NCBI GenBank assembly: GCA_011389655.1
Contig: JAABTX010000013.1
Location: 1-44,840 of the forward strand
DNA from: Thioalkalivibrio sp.
Lineage (GTDB): Bacteria > Pseudomonadota > Gammaproteobacteria > Ectothiorhodospirales > Ectothiorhodospiraceae
Length of the DNA stretch: 44,840 bases
Reading direction: 5' to 3'
The notes beneath the pieces were generated by a model. The model had not been told where the DNA came from. It did no database searches and saw only the letters and a list, made by a program, of their open reading frames with translations. The stretch's first letter is position 1. Every line of letters starts with the position of its first letter. This document shows, one piece after another, positions 38,285-44,840 of this stretch. The translations under genes were made by a program, and so were the position numbers.

Positions 38285-39517
38285 TCAGGCCGGGCGCTCG
38301 AGGATCGTCTGCATCAGGTCCACGCGCCCGTGGCGGAAGCCGACCTCGCAGTAGGCGAGGTAGTAGCGCCACATGCGCAGGAAGGCGTCACCGTAACCCA
38401 GCGCCTGGATGATGTCGGCGGAGCGGCGGACCTCCTCGAACCAGTGGCGCAGCGTGCGGGCGTAGTCCATCCCGAAGAAGTCCTGCTCCCGGCGCTCGAG
38501 ACCGGCGGCGGCGGCCAGCGTGTTGAATCGCGGCACCGGGGGCAGCATGCCGCCGGGAAAGATGTACAGCTGGATGAAGTCCGCGTTCTCCCGGTAGCGC
38601 TCGAAGGCGGCCTCGTCGATGGTGATCACCTGCAGCGCCGCGCGTCCCCCGGGACGCAGGCAGTTGCGGACCTTCTCGAAATAGGTCGGCCACCACTCCT
38701 CGCCGACCGCCTCGAACATCTCGATCGACACCACGTGATCGAAGCGCTCGTCGAGGTCCCGGTAATCCTGCAGCCGGAGTTCCACCCGGTCGGACAGCCC
38801 GGCCCGCGCCACGCGTTCGCGGGCATACTCGAGCTGTTCCTGCGACAGCGTGATGCCGGTCACCCGGTACCCTTGCCGGGCCGCCGCCGCGGCGAAGCCG
38901 CCCCAGCCGCAGCCGATCTCGAGGATGTGGGCCCCGGGTTCCGCGTCCAGCCGTTCCAGCAGGCGCTGGTACTTGCGCTGCTGCGCGGTCTCCAGCGCCT
39001 CGTCGCCCTTGCTGAACAGGGCCGAGGAATAGGACATCGTGGTGTCCAGCCACTGCCGGTAGAACTCGTTGCCGAGGTCGTAGTGGAAGCGGATGTTCGC
39101 GCGGCTGCCGCGCCGGCTGTTGCGACGCATGCGGTGCCGCAGGCGGTCCAGCCGGCGCTGCCAGGCCGGACGCCGGGCGAGATCGCGCAGCGACCCTTCG
39201 TTGTCCACCGAGAACTGGAGCAGGGCCTGCAGGTCCGGCGTGTTCCAGTCGCCGGCAATGTAGCCCTCCGCGAAGCCGATCTCCCCCCGGCGCAGCAGGC
39301 GCAGGAGCGCGCGCCACGGTCGGCGGAGGTGCCAGACCGCCTCGCTGCCCGGCAGGCGACCGCCGATCACGATGCGGTTGCCGGCGGCGTCGATCAGGGT
39401 GAGCTGTCCGTGCTCGACGGCATTCAGCGCGCGCGCCAGCCAGCGCAGCGGCAACGCGGGGCGGGACGATCCGGCGGTGCTGTCGCCGGGGGTGAAGGAA
39501 CGGGGTTGGGCCGACAT
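38285..39517 (-). CDS. cfa: Cyclopropane-fatty-acyl-phospholipid synthase family methyltransferase
   Basis: 410 residues. SAM-dependent enzyme acting on unsaturated acyl chains of membrane phospholipids. Seen: N-terminal lipid-binding domain, NIRFHYDLGNEFYRQWLDTTMSYSSALF, SAM-binding motif LEIGCGWGGFA (about 198-207), FDHVVSIEMFEAVG, FIQLYIFPGGMLP and the C-terminal WRYYLAYCEVGFRHGR. In operons with a FAD oxidoreductase and DUF1365 this homologue may instead be a methylase of branched or furan fatty acid synthesis, so classic cyclopropanation is not certain. ATG 39517 shares one base with the DUF1365 stop (TGATG). Confidence 0.93.
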   Translation of the reverse strand: MSAQPRSFTPGDSTAGSSRPALPLRWLARALNAVEHGQLTLIDAAGNRIVIGGRLPGSEAVWHLRRPWRALLRLLRRGEIGFAEGYIAGDWNTPDLQALLQFSVDNEGSLRDLARRPAWQRRLDRLRHRMRRNSRRGSRANIRFHYDLGNEFYRQWLDTTMSYSSALFSKGDEALETAQQRKYQRLLERLDAEPGAHILEIGCGWGGFAAAAARQGYRVTGITLSQEQLEYARERVARAGLSDRVELRLQDYRDLDERFDHVVSIEMFEAVGEEWWPTYFEKVRNCLRPGGRAALQVITIDEAAFERYRENADFIQLYIFPGGMLPPVPRFNTLAAAAGLERREQDFFGMDYARTLRHWFEEVRRSADIIQALGYGDAFLRMWRYYLAYCEVGFRHGRVDLMQTILERPA

Positions 39518-40278
39518 CAGCTGACCTCCTGTACGGGGGGTTCGGGTTTGCGGTGGAACCGGCCACCGCGCAGCCAGATCTTCAGGGCCTGCCAGTGGAT
39601 CAGGACCATCACCTTGACGGTGGCCCAGGGCATGGTGAGCAGGATACGAAGCAGGTTGCGGTCCGTGAAGTCGAGCGCGCGGCCGGACTGGCTCGCCACC
39701 AGCATCAGCTCGTCGTCCTCGAACTCCCGGATCGCGATGCGCAGGCGCGGGCCCGGCTCGTCCAGGCGGAAGACGTAGCGCGGTCGCATGTCGATGAACG
39801 GGGACACGTGGAAGTGCTTCGGTTTCTCTCCCTGCACCGGCCACGGGTTCTCTCCGGTGCCCGCCGGGAGCAGGTAGTGGTGATGCTCGCCAAAGGTGTT
39901 GCGCACCTCCAGCAGCACGGCGAGGGTCCGGCCATCGCGGTGCTCGCAGTACCAGATGCTGAGGGGGTTGAAGGCGTAGCCGAGGATCCGCGGCATCGCC
40001 AGCAGGCGGATGCGCCCGCCCTCGAGATCGATCCCGTGCTCCGCCAGCCGGGCCTCGACCCAGGGGCGCCAGGGCGAACCGTCGCGGCGGCCGTGGTCCC
40101 GGGTGTGCAGGCTGAACAGGTTGAAGCGGTTCACCGAGAACCAGCGCGCGCCGCGCGCCACCGTATCGAGCCGATCGATGTCGAACAGCGCGCTGTAGAT
40201 CCGGTACCGGAACCGGTAGGCCACCGGGAAGAAGCGCTGGTGCATCACCCGGCAGGAGTAGAGCAGGGCATCGCGCAT
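39517..40278 (-). CDS. DUF1365 family protein
   Basis: 253 residues. DUF1365 pattern: HQRFFPVAYRFRYRIYSALFDID near the N-terminus and MPRILGYAFNPLSIWYC, GEHHHYLLP and KHFHVSPFIDM in the middle. The His-rich blocks could bind metal. The family is almost always between a FAD-dependent oxidoreductase and a cfa-like gene, as here, and is thought to act on the same lipid; no reaction is established by what I see. It is coupled at both ends by TGATG overlaps. Confidence 0.9.
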   Translation of the reverse strand: MRDALLYSCRVMHQRFFPVAYRFRYRIYSALFDIDRLDTVARGARWFSVNRFNLFSLHTRDHGRRDGSPWRPWVEARLAEHGIDLEGGRIRLLAMPRILGYAFNPLSIWYCEHRDGRTLAVLLEVRNTFGEHHHYLLPAGTGENPWPVQGEKPKHFHVSPFIDMRPRYVFRLDEPGPRLRIAIREFEDDELMLVASQSGRALDFTDRNLLRILLTMPWATVKVMVLIHWQALKIWLRGGRFHRKPEPPVQEVS

Positions 40279-41603
40279 CAGGCGGCCGCCGCGGTTTCCT
40301 GCACCGGCATCGGGGTGGCGGGAGTCTCCGCGGTGTCTTCCCACGGCGGCGCACAGCCGAGCCGGCGGGCCACCTCGACCGCGGAGCGCATGCCGTCCTC
40401 GTGGAAGCCGAAGCCGGTCCAGGCGCCGGCGATGTAGACGCCGTTCTCTCCCTGGATGCCGGGCAGCCGGGCCTGGGCCTCCACGGCGGCGGCGTCCATC
40501 ACCGGATGGCGCCAGCGGTATTCGCCGAGCACCGTGGTCGGATGGGGCTCGCGCCACGGGTTGAGGCTGATCATGTAGTCCTGGCGGCGGTCCAGGCGGT
40601 GCAGGCTGTTCATGTAGTAGGAGACGGAGACGCGCTGGTCGTCGAGGCCCCGGCGCTGCGTCAGGTAGTTCCAGGAGGCCCACACGCGCCGGGACGCGGG
40701 CATCAGCCGCGCGTCCGTGTGCAGCAGCGCGCGGTTGTCCTGGAAGCGGCAGGCGCCCAGGACCGCCGACTGCTCCCGCGTGGGCGTGGCCAGCATCCGG
40801 AGCGCGTCGTCCGCGTGGCAGGCGAAGACCACTGCATCGAAGGTCTCGGACCCGGTCGCGGTGGCCACCTGCCAGGAGCCTCCGGCGCGGGTGACCTGCT
40901 CGACCCCGCCGTGGCGGACGGTGCCGGTCGGCAACCGCTCGGCCAGGCGCTGCACGTACACGCGGCTGCCCCCGACCACCGTGCGCCACTGCGGCCGCCC
41001 CTCGAGGTCGAGCAGGCCGTGATTGCGGAAGAACTCGAGGAACCCGCGCACCGGGAACAGGCGCATCGTCGCCGACGGACAGGACCAGATCGCGGCGGCC
41101 ATCGGCAGCAGGTAGTCCTCGCTGAAGCCGTGTCCGAAGCGGTGCAGGTCCAGGAATTCTCCCAGTGTGATGTCGGCGAGCGCGTCCTCCGCGAGCAGGC
41201 GCTTGCCCAGCCGGTTGAACCGGAGGATGTCGGCGGTCATGCGCAGGAAGCGCGGCCGCAGCAGGTTGCGCCGCTGGGCGAACAGGGTGTTGATGTCGGT
41301 GCCCGCGTATTCGATGCCGCCGGGCTGCAGCGAGTAGGAGAACGACATGTCGGTGGGCTGCGTCGCCACCCCGAGTTCCGCGAACAGGCGGGTCAGCAGC
41401 GGGTAGTTGCGTTCGTTGTACACAACGAACCCGGTGTCGATGCTGACCGCACCCTGAGGATCGGGAATCTCGACCGTATGGGCGTGCCCGCCCAGAACCG
41501 TTTCCTTCTCGAACAGTCTCACCTCGTGGCGTCGCTGCAGGAGCCACGCCGCCGCGAGCCCCGAGACCCCTCCGCCGATGACCGCGATCCGCTGCCGTTC
41601 CAT
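40278..41603 (-). CDS. FAD-dependent amine-oxidase-like oxidoreductase
   Basis: 441 residues. N-terminal dinucleotide-binding motif IAVIGGGVSGLAAAWLL, the FAD-contacting ETVLGGHAHT, and the C-terminal GVYIAGAWTGFGFHEDGM of flavin amine-oxidase/desaturase proteins. First gene of the five-gene lipid operon. In Rhodobacter, FAD proteins in cfa-type stress operons take part in desaturating methylated acyl chains to furan fatty acids; that is a reasonable but unproven analogy. ATG 41603 has GGAG about nine bases upstream. The promoter lies at 41637-41666 under the 11-bp repeats. Confidence 0.9.
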   Translation of the reverse strand: MERQRIAVIGGGVSGLAAAWLLQRRHEVRLFEKETVLGGHAHTVEIPDPQGAVSIDTGFVVYNERNYPLLTRLFAELGVATQPTDMSFSYSLQPGGIEYAGTDINTLFAQRRNLLRPRFLRMTADILRFNRLGKRLLAEDALADITLGEFLDLHRFGHGFSEDYLLPMAAAIWSCPSATMRLFPVRGFLEFFRNHGLLDLEGRPQWRTVVGGSRVYVQRLAERLPTGTVRHGGVEQVTRAGGSWQVATATGSETFDAVVFACHADDALRMLATPTREQSAVLGACRFQDNRALLHTDARLMPASRRVWASWNYLTQRRGLDDQRVSVSYYMNSLHRLDRRQDYMISLNPWREPHPTTVLGEYRWRHPVMDAAAVEAQARLPGIQGENGVYIAGAWTGFGFHEDGMRSAVEVARRLGCAPPWEDTAETPATPMPVQETAAAA

Positions 41604-41628
41604 GCCCTTGCTCCCCGTGCCGTAAGTC

Positions 41629-41657
41629 TGGAAATATTTATACACGAATTGTACAAT
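41629..41657 (+). promoter_or_regulatory. Promoter of the glutathione-peroxidase-like operon
   Basis: TGGAAA (four of six), a 17-base spacer and TACAAT (five of six) fit a sigma-70 promoter with a start near 41664 and a leader of about 23 bases carrying the GAGGAGG ribosome site. Confidence 0.5.
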
Positions 41658-41666
41658 CCTTGTAAA
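41637..41666 (-). promoter_or_regulatory. Promoter of the FAD-DUF1365-cfa operon
   Basis: Minus-strand TTTACA (41666-41661) and TATAAA (41642-41637), each five of six to consensus, are separated by 18 bases. The predicted start is near 41630, 27 bases before the ATG. Confidence 0.6.
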
Positions 41667-41670
41667 CGTT
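41638..41670 (+). promoter_or_regulatory. Three 11-bp direct repeats, CarH/LitR-like operator
   Basis: TTATACA (41638), TTGTACA (41649) and TTGTAAA (41660) share the pattern TTrTAmA and recur at exactly 11 bases. They span both divergent promoters. CarH of Thermus binds as a tetramer to three near-identical 11-bp direct repeats at a promoter and lets go in light; the geometry here is the same. No MerR-family regulator gene lies in this window, so the partner is inferred. Confidence 0.55.
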
Positions 41671-41686
41671 CCCGAGGAGGTTCCCC

Positions 41687-42238
41687 ATGGCTCCAGTCGC
41701 CGCAGTCGTCCTGGCCCTCGCCGCATTGCTTCCGGGCGTGGCGCAGTCCGCCAGCTGTCCCGAGAGTCTCGATTTCGAACTGCGGCCGCTGACCGCCGAG
41801 GAGCCCGTGCGCCTGTGCGACGCGCACCGCGATCAGGTACTGCTCATGGTGAACACCGCGAGCAAGTGCGGCTTTGTCGGCCAGTTCGAGGGGCTGGAGG
41901 CACTGGACGCGGAATTCAGGGATCGCGGCTTCCGGGTGGTCGGCTTCCCGTCGGGCGACTTCCTCAATCAGGAGTACGAGGACGAGGAACGGATCGACAA
42001 CTTCTGCCGGTCCACCTACGGCGTGCAGTTTCCGATGTACGAGAAGGTGAATGCCTCCCGCGGCAACGCGGCTCCGGGCACCCTGTACCACTATCTCGGC
42101 AGCGCCGCCGGCGAGTTCCCGCGGTGGAATTTCCACAAGTACCTGATCGGACGCGACGGCGAGGTGCTCGCGTCCTTCGGCACCCGCGTGCGGCCCGACG
42201 ACCCCAGCATCCGGGCGGCCATCCGGTCCGCACTCTGA
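41687..42238 (+). CDS. Exported glutathione-peroxidase-like protein
   Basis: 183 residues with an N-terminal signal segment (about 3-22), so likely periplasmic. Thioredoxin-fold peroxidase: peroxidatic Cys61 in VNTASKCGFVGQ and the WNF motif (Trp147, Asn148). The tetrad Gln, normally in FPCNQF, is replaced: FPSGDF has Asp91 at that place, and its Cys is Ser89. Activity toward peroxides may therefore differ from BtuE-type enzymes. A further Cys107 could act as resolving Cys. ATG 41687 has GAGGAGG upstream. It is the first gene of an operon with DUF3429 and folE and shares its promoter region with the cfa operon. Confidence 0.88.
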   Translation: MAPVAAVVLALAALLPGVAQSASCPESLDFELRPLTAEEPVRLCDAHRDQVLLMVNTASKCGFVGQFEGLEALDAEFRDRGFRVVGFPSGDFLNQEYEDEERIDNFCRSTYGVQFPMYEKVNASRGNAAPGTLYHYLGSAAGEFPRWNFHKYLIGRDGEVLASFGTRVRPDDPSIRAAIRSAL

Positions 42239-43002
42239 TGCCGGTCTGGCCCGAGGAGGTGACCCGCGCGCTGGAACGTTCCGAGGTGGTTGCGATCACC
42301 TCGGGGCTGACGGACCTGCGCGACGCGGAGGAGCTGCTCGAGCGGCGTCTGCCGGGGCGCTGGACCCGCATCGAGTGGGGCATGGGTTCGGCCGAGAACC
42401 GGGCGCGCTTTCGCGCGGTGCAGCAGGCCTCCGGCCTGTCCATGCTGCCGCTGTTCATCGCCCGCGACGGGTTGGTCGGGGGGCTTCCCGAGTTGCGCCG
42501 CCACCTGGGCGCCCCGGATGTCTCCGCACAAGGACCCGCCCCGGCCGCCGGCACCGGGGACCAGGCCTTCCTGCTCCGGGTCCTCGGCTACGGCGGGCTG
42601 ATCCCCTTCGTCTTCTTCGGGATCGGCGCATGGTTTGGTGGCGGCGACTGGCAGGCCTTCGCCCTGCACGCCCTCGCGGCCTACGCCGCGGTGATCCTGT
42701 CGTTTCTGGGCGCGATCCACTGGGGGCTGTCCCTCGCCGATCCCCCTCACCGGGTCTTCGGGCTCGCCGGGCCGGCCTGGGCGGTGATGCCGTCGCTCGC
42801 CGCGTGGGCGGCCCTGCTGCTGCCGAAGACCGCGGGGCTGATCGTCCTGCTGCTGCTGTTTCCACTGGTGCTGTGGGTGGATCGCGCAAGCCTGCGCGCG
42901 ACACCGTTGCCGCCCGGTTACCTTACGCTCCGCGGACATTTGACGCTGGGCGCAGTGGTTTTCCTACTATCTGGCACCCTCGCCAGCCTGACCATCCAGT
43001 GA
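42238..43002 (+). CDS. Glutaredoxin-like/DUF3429 membrane protein
   Basis: 254 residues in two parts. The N-terminal ~85 residues look like a glutaredoxin/thioredoxin-like domain lacking the CxxC (PVWPEEVTRALERSEVVAIT; MLPLFIARDGLVGGLPELRRHLG ends the fold). The C-terminal part (about 110-254) is DUF3429 with five hydrophobic segments, including FLGAIHWGLSLADPPH, the DUF3429 signature. ATG 42238 shares one base with the gpx stop (TGATG). Likely an inner-membrane protein with the thioredoxin-like part in the cytoplasm or periplasm; function unknown. Confidence 0.78.
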   Translation: MPVWPEEVTRALERSEVVAITSGLTDLRDAEELLERRLPGRWTRIEWGMGSAENRARFRAVQQASGLSMLPLFIARDGLVGGLPELRRHLGAPDVSAQGPAPAAGTGDQAFLLRVLGYGGLIPFVFFGIGAWFGGGDWQAFALHALAAYAAVILSFLGAIHWGLSLADPPHRVFGLAGPAWAVMPSLAAWAALLLPKTAGLIVLLLLFPLVLWVDRASLRATPLPPGYLTLRGHLTLGAVVFLLSGTLASLTIQ

Positions 43003-43039
43003 CGGCCCGTGCCGCACGCCGTAAACCGAGGAACCGAAC

Positions 43040-43663
43040 ATGACCGCCGTGAGCCGACCGATCAAGATCAACCAGGAACAGGCCGATGAGGCCCATGCAC
43101 CCGTCGCCAGTGTGGAGACGATGTCCTCCCACTACCGTGAAGTCCTCAGCGGACTCGGCGAGGACGTGGGCCGCGAGGGGCTGGTCGACACCCCGACCCG
43201 GGCGGTGAAGGCCCTGAAGTACCTCACCCGGGGCTATGCGATGGATCTCGACGAGATCGTGAACAACGCGCTGTTCAGCTCCGACAACGACGAGATGGTG
43301 CTGCTGAAGGACGTCGAGCTTTACTCGCTGTGCGAGCACCATGTATTGCCCGTGATCGGCAAGGCGCACGTCGCCTACCTGCCCAACGGCCGCGTGATCG
43401 GTCTTTCCAAGATCGCCCGCATCGTGGACATGTTCGCCGCCCGCCTGCAGATCCAGGAGAACATGACCCGCCAGATCGCCGAGGCCCTGATGGACGTCAC
43501 CGGTGCGCGCGGCGTCGGGGTGGTGGTCGAGGCGCGGCACATGTGCATGACCATGCGCGGCATCGAGAAGCAGCACAGCTCGATGACCACGTCGGTGATG
43601 CTGGGGGCCTTCCGCGAGGACCCGCGCACCCGCGAGGAATTCCTCGACCTGATCCGGCGCTGA
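43040..43663 (+). CDS. folE: GTP cyclohydrolase I
   Basis: 207 residues. Converts GTP to dihydroneopterin triphosphate, first step of folate (and pterin) synthesis. Zinc ligands: Cys98 and His101 in [10 protein letters not shown], and the second Cys (about 169) in [29 protein letters not shown] is family-typical. ATG 43040 has CGAGGAA nine bases upstream. It follows the DUF3429 gene by 37 bases, so it can share the promoter at 41629, and thus the repeat operator. Tetrahydrofolate pterins are photolyase antennae, which is worth noting beside a possible light operator. Confidence 0.97.
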   Translation: MTAVSRPIKINQEQADEAHAPVASVETMSSHYREVLSGLGEDVGREGLVDTPTRAVKALKYLTRGYAMDLDEIVNNALFSSDNDEMVLLKDVELYSLCEHHVLPVIGKAHVAYLPNGRVIGLSKIARIVDMFAARLQIQENMTRQIAEALMDVTGARGVGVVVEARHMCMTMRGIEKQHSSMTTSVMLGAFREDPRTREEFLDLIRR

Positions 43664-43681
43664 TCCGCGCTCCGGTCGCGT

Positions 43682-43708
43682 CGTCGGCCCGGCGGCGCCG
43701 GGCCGACG
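43682..43708 (+). terminator. Hairpin after folE
   Basis: A 12-bp perfect stem (CGTCGGCCCGGC / GCCGGGCCGACG) with a three-base loop starts 18 bases after the folE stop codon. No clear T-run, but the stem is strong. Confidence 0.6.
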
Positions 43709-43751
43709 CGAATCGTGTGCTGTGGTATGCGTCCGCGTCCGCATGAAGTGT

Positions 43752-43780
43752 TTGACGCGCACCACGCCGGGTGTTACGAG
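43752..43780 (+). promoter_or_regulatory. Possible promoter of the Gln/Pro-rich protein gene
   Basis: TTGACG (five of six), a 17-base spacer and a weak TACGAG box lie about 80 bases ahead of the gene. The -10 match is only three of six. Confidence 0.35.
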
Positions 43781-43862
43781 TACATGGGGGCAGGCCGGCA
43801 ATCCAGCGACGCTGGGAGCGCCGGGCACCGGGCTGTCCCGACTCGTCCCTGGAGAGAGGATC

Positions 43863-44582
43863 ATGACTCAGAACAGCACACTCCGGCGTATCGGCCTTCC
43901 CGCCCTGCTGGGTTTCGGCCTCGTCGCGTTTGGCCCGGTGCAGGCGATCGATTTCGGCGACATGATGAGCCCCGGCCGCTGGTTCGGCGAGACCGACGGG
44001 GATCGGGACTACCAGGAACCCTATTACGGTCCCGGATCCCGGACACCGTACCGTGGCCCGGAGCCGTACGGGCAGCAGCAACCCTTCGGGCAGCAGTGGG
44101 GGCAGCAGCCGTTCGGTCAGCAGCCGTTCGGCCAGCAGCCCCCGGGCCAACCCCCGGGACAGCAGCCCTACGGTGCTGCACCCTTCGACCCACCGGGTGC
44201 GCCGACCGAAGGTCTTCCGGAGTGGACCGATCCCGGCGTGCGCGAACCCGCGCCGCCGTCCCCCGGCATGGGTTATGGCTATCCGGGTTACAGTGTCCCG
44301 GGACGGCAGTGGGGTATGCCGTCCGTTCCCGACGAGCGCATGCAGCAGCGGATGCGCGAGCTCGAGCAGCGCATCGACGAACTCGAGCGCCGGCGTCCGG
44401 AGCCGCGGCGCCCTGCGCCAAGGGAATACCGCCAGCCGGAGTTTCCGCCAACGGATCGCGGCCAGCCGGAGTTTCCGCCAGCGGATCGTGGCCAGCGGGA
44501 GTTCCCGCCGGCGGATCGCGGCCAACCCGAGTTCCCGCCGCTCGAGCGGGAGCAGCCGGGCTATCCGTCGATGGACCGCTGA
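43863..44582 (+). CDS. Exported Gln/Pro-rich repeat protein
   Basis: 239 residues. Signal peptide about 9-28 (LPALLGFGLVAFGPVQA), with mature start IDFGDMMSPGRWFGE. Residues 69-104 are Gln/Gly/Pro-rich with FGQQP-like repeats. Residues 158-180 form a short heptad coiled coil (MRELEQRIDELERRR). Residues 190-239 are five tandem 10-residue repeats of QPEFPPADRG type, encoded by 30-bp DNA repeats. Such disordered, charged tails suggest a periplasmic or surface protein binding other polymers. No catalytic motif. ATG 43863 has GAGAGAGGA upstream; it does not continue the longer frame opening at 43722. Confidence 0.75.
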   Translation: MTQNSTLRRIGLPALLGFGLVAFGPVQAIDFGDMMSPGRWFGETDGDRDYQEPYYGPGSRTPYRGPEPYGQQQPFGQQWGQQPFGQQPFGQQPPGQPPGQQPYGAAPFDPPGAPTEGLPEWTDPGVREPAPPSPGMGYGYPGYSVPGRQWGMPSVPDERMQQRMRELEQRIDELERRRPEPRRPAPREYRQPEFPPTDRGQPEFPPADRGQREFPPADRGQPEFPPLEREQPGYPSMDR

Positions 44583-44755
44583 AGCCGGATGCGTCCAGCG
44601 AATGCCCGCTCGCGGCGGAGTTGTCCCGCAAGCGGGGGCGTTCATCTGCAGGGGTGGCGCGGTGCCATGACCGCGAGCATTGACCCGAGACCGACGCCCT
44701 GCGCGCTGGGATCTGCGGGGCGGCCCGCGGCCACATCCGGACCCCGATGGGCGCC

Positions 44756-44840
44756 ATGAGATTCCTTCCCCGGATCGCCTTCCTGGTCGCGCTCGCCGGC
44801 GCGGCCCTGCTGCTGATCTCCGGGCCGGGCGTCCGGCTGG
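44756..44840 (+). CDS. N-terminus of a membrane or exported protein (cut by window end)
   Basis: The reading frame opened by ATG 44756 (or ATG 44747, three codons earlier) runs off the window. The visible residues RFLPRIAFLVALAGAALLLI form a hydrophobic segment typical of a signal peptide or first membrane helix. The family cannot be named from this fragment. Confidence 0.5.
   Translation, partial: MRFLPRIAFLVALAGAALLLISGPGVRL

Noticed and set aside
41603-41686. RpoE-ChrR type promoter for the cfa operon, as in Rhodobacter
   Set aside because: I saw no TGATC-type -35 with TAAGT-type -10 at proper spacing; sigma-70-like boxes and the 11-bp repeats explain the region better.

Overview
The window is GC-rich (my estimate is about two thirds G+C) and almost fully coding. 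It carries single-copy bacterial housekeeping genes (dksA-gluQRS, xseA, guaB-guaA, folE) in a style typical of Gammaproteobacteria. GC content, the abundance of GTGGGAGCGGCTTCCAGCCG-type repeats, a CbbY-like phosphatase and the gene content suggest Chromatiales/Ectothiorhodospiraceae (Thioalkalivibrio-like). That placement is inference; no rRNA is present to confirm it.

Layout. (A) 153-15122, all on the minus strand, is an acetate/short-chain carboxylate module: a periplasmic rhodanese-like protein, acetyl-CoA synthetase (acs), a DEDD 3'-5' exonuclease overlapping a CBS/nucleotidyltransferase (DUF294) gene, a sodium:solute symporter with its small DUF4212 subunit, a second CBS/DUF294 protein, an NtrC-type response regulator, a sensor kinase with an N-terminal SLC5-like transporter domain, and a small membrane protein. 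Between the response regulator and the second DUF294 gene lies a good sigma-54 -24/-12 promoter (10482-10497), with two GTTAC-N5-GTAAC palindromes 22 bp apart about 96 and 118 bp upstream of the predicted transcription start. The symporter operon therefore looks like a direct sigma-54 target of the neighbouring regulator. (B) 15541-22849 is housekeeping: gluQRS and dksA, a HAD phosphatase, and xseA divergent from guaB-guaA. The last ~90 bp of guaA is AT-rich, unlike the rest of the gene, which hints at past integration of a mobile element at this known hotspot. (C) 23003-35074 is mixed: a RibD-C-type reductase, a sufS-sufU pair without sufBCD and with an IscR-like half-site upstream, an HDOD signalling protein, an unrecognised protein, a large AsmA/TamB-like envelope protein, SelO, DUF2237 and a Sel1-repeat protein. 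Several non-coding repeat elements carrying GGGTCGGACCAA termini sit between these genes. (D) 35201-36175 holds a DUF7931-like protein and a GNAT acetyltransferase.

(E) 36350-43663 is a lipid/oxidative-stress module. A tightly coupled five-gene operon (FAD oxidoreductase, DUF1365, cyclopropane-fatty-acid-synthase-like methyltransferase, MFS transporter, chalcone-isomerase-like protein) is divergent from a periplasmic glutathione-peroxidase-like gene, a glutaredoxin-like/DUF3429 membrane protein and folE. The 84-bp divergent region contains three direct repeats (TTATACA, TTGTACA, TTGTAAA) at exact 11-bp spacing. They lie over both predicted promoters, the arrangement known for operators of B12-dependent MerR photoreceptors (CarH/LitR). 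I read this as a candidate light-controlled membrane-lipid switch. (F) The window ends with a secreted Gln/Pro-rich repeat protein and the first codons of a further membrane or exported protein.

The two observations most worth pursuing are the sigma-54/NtrC wiring of the acetate-uptake operon and the CarH/LitR-like operator in front of the cfa operon.
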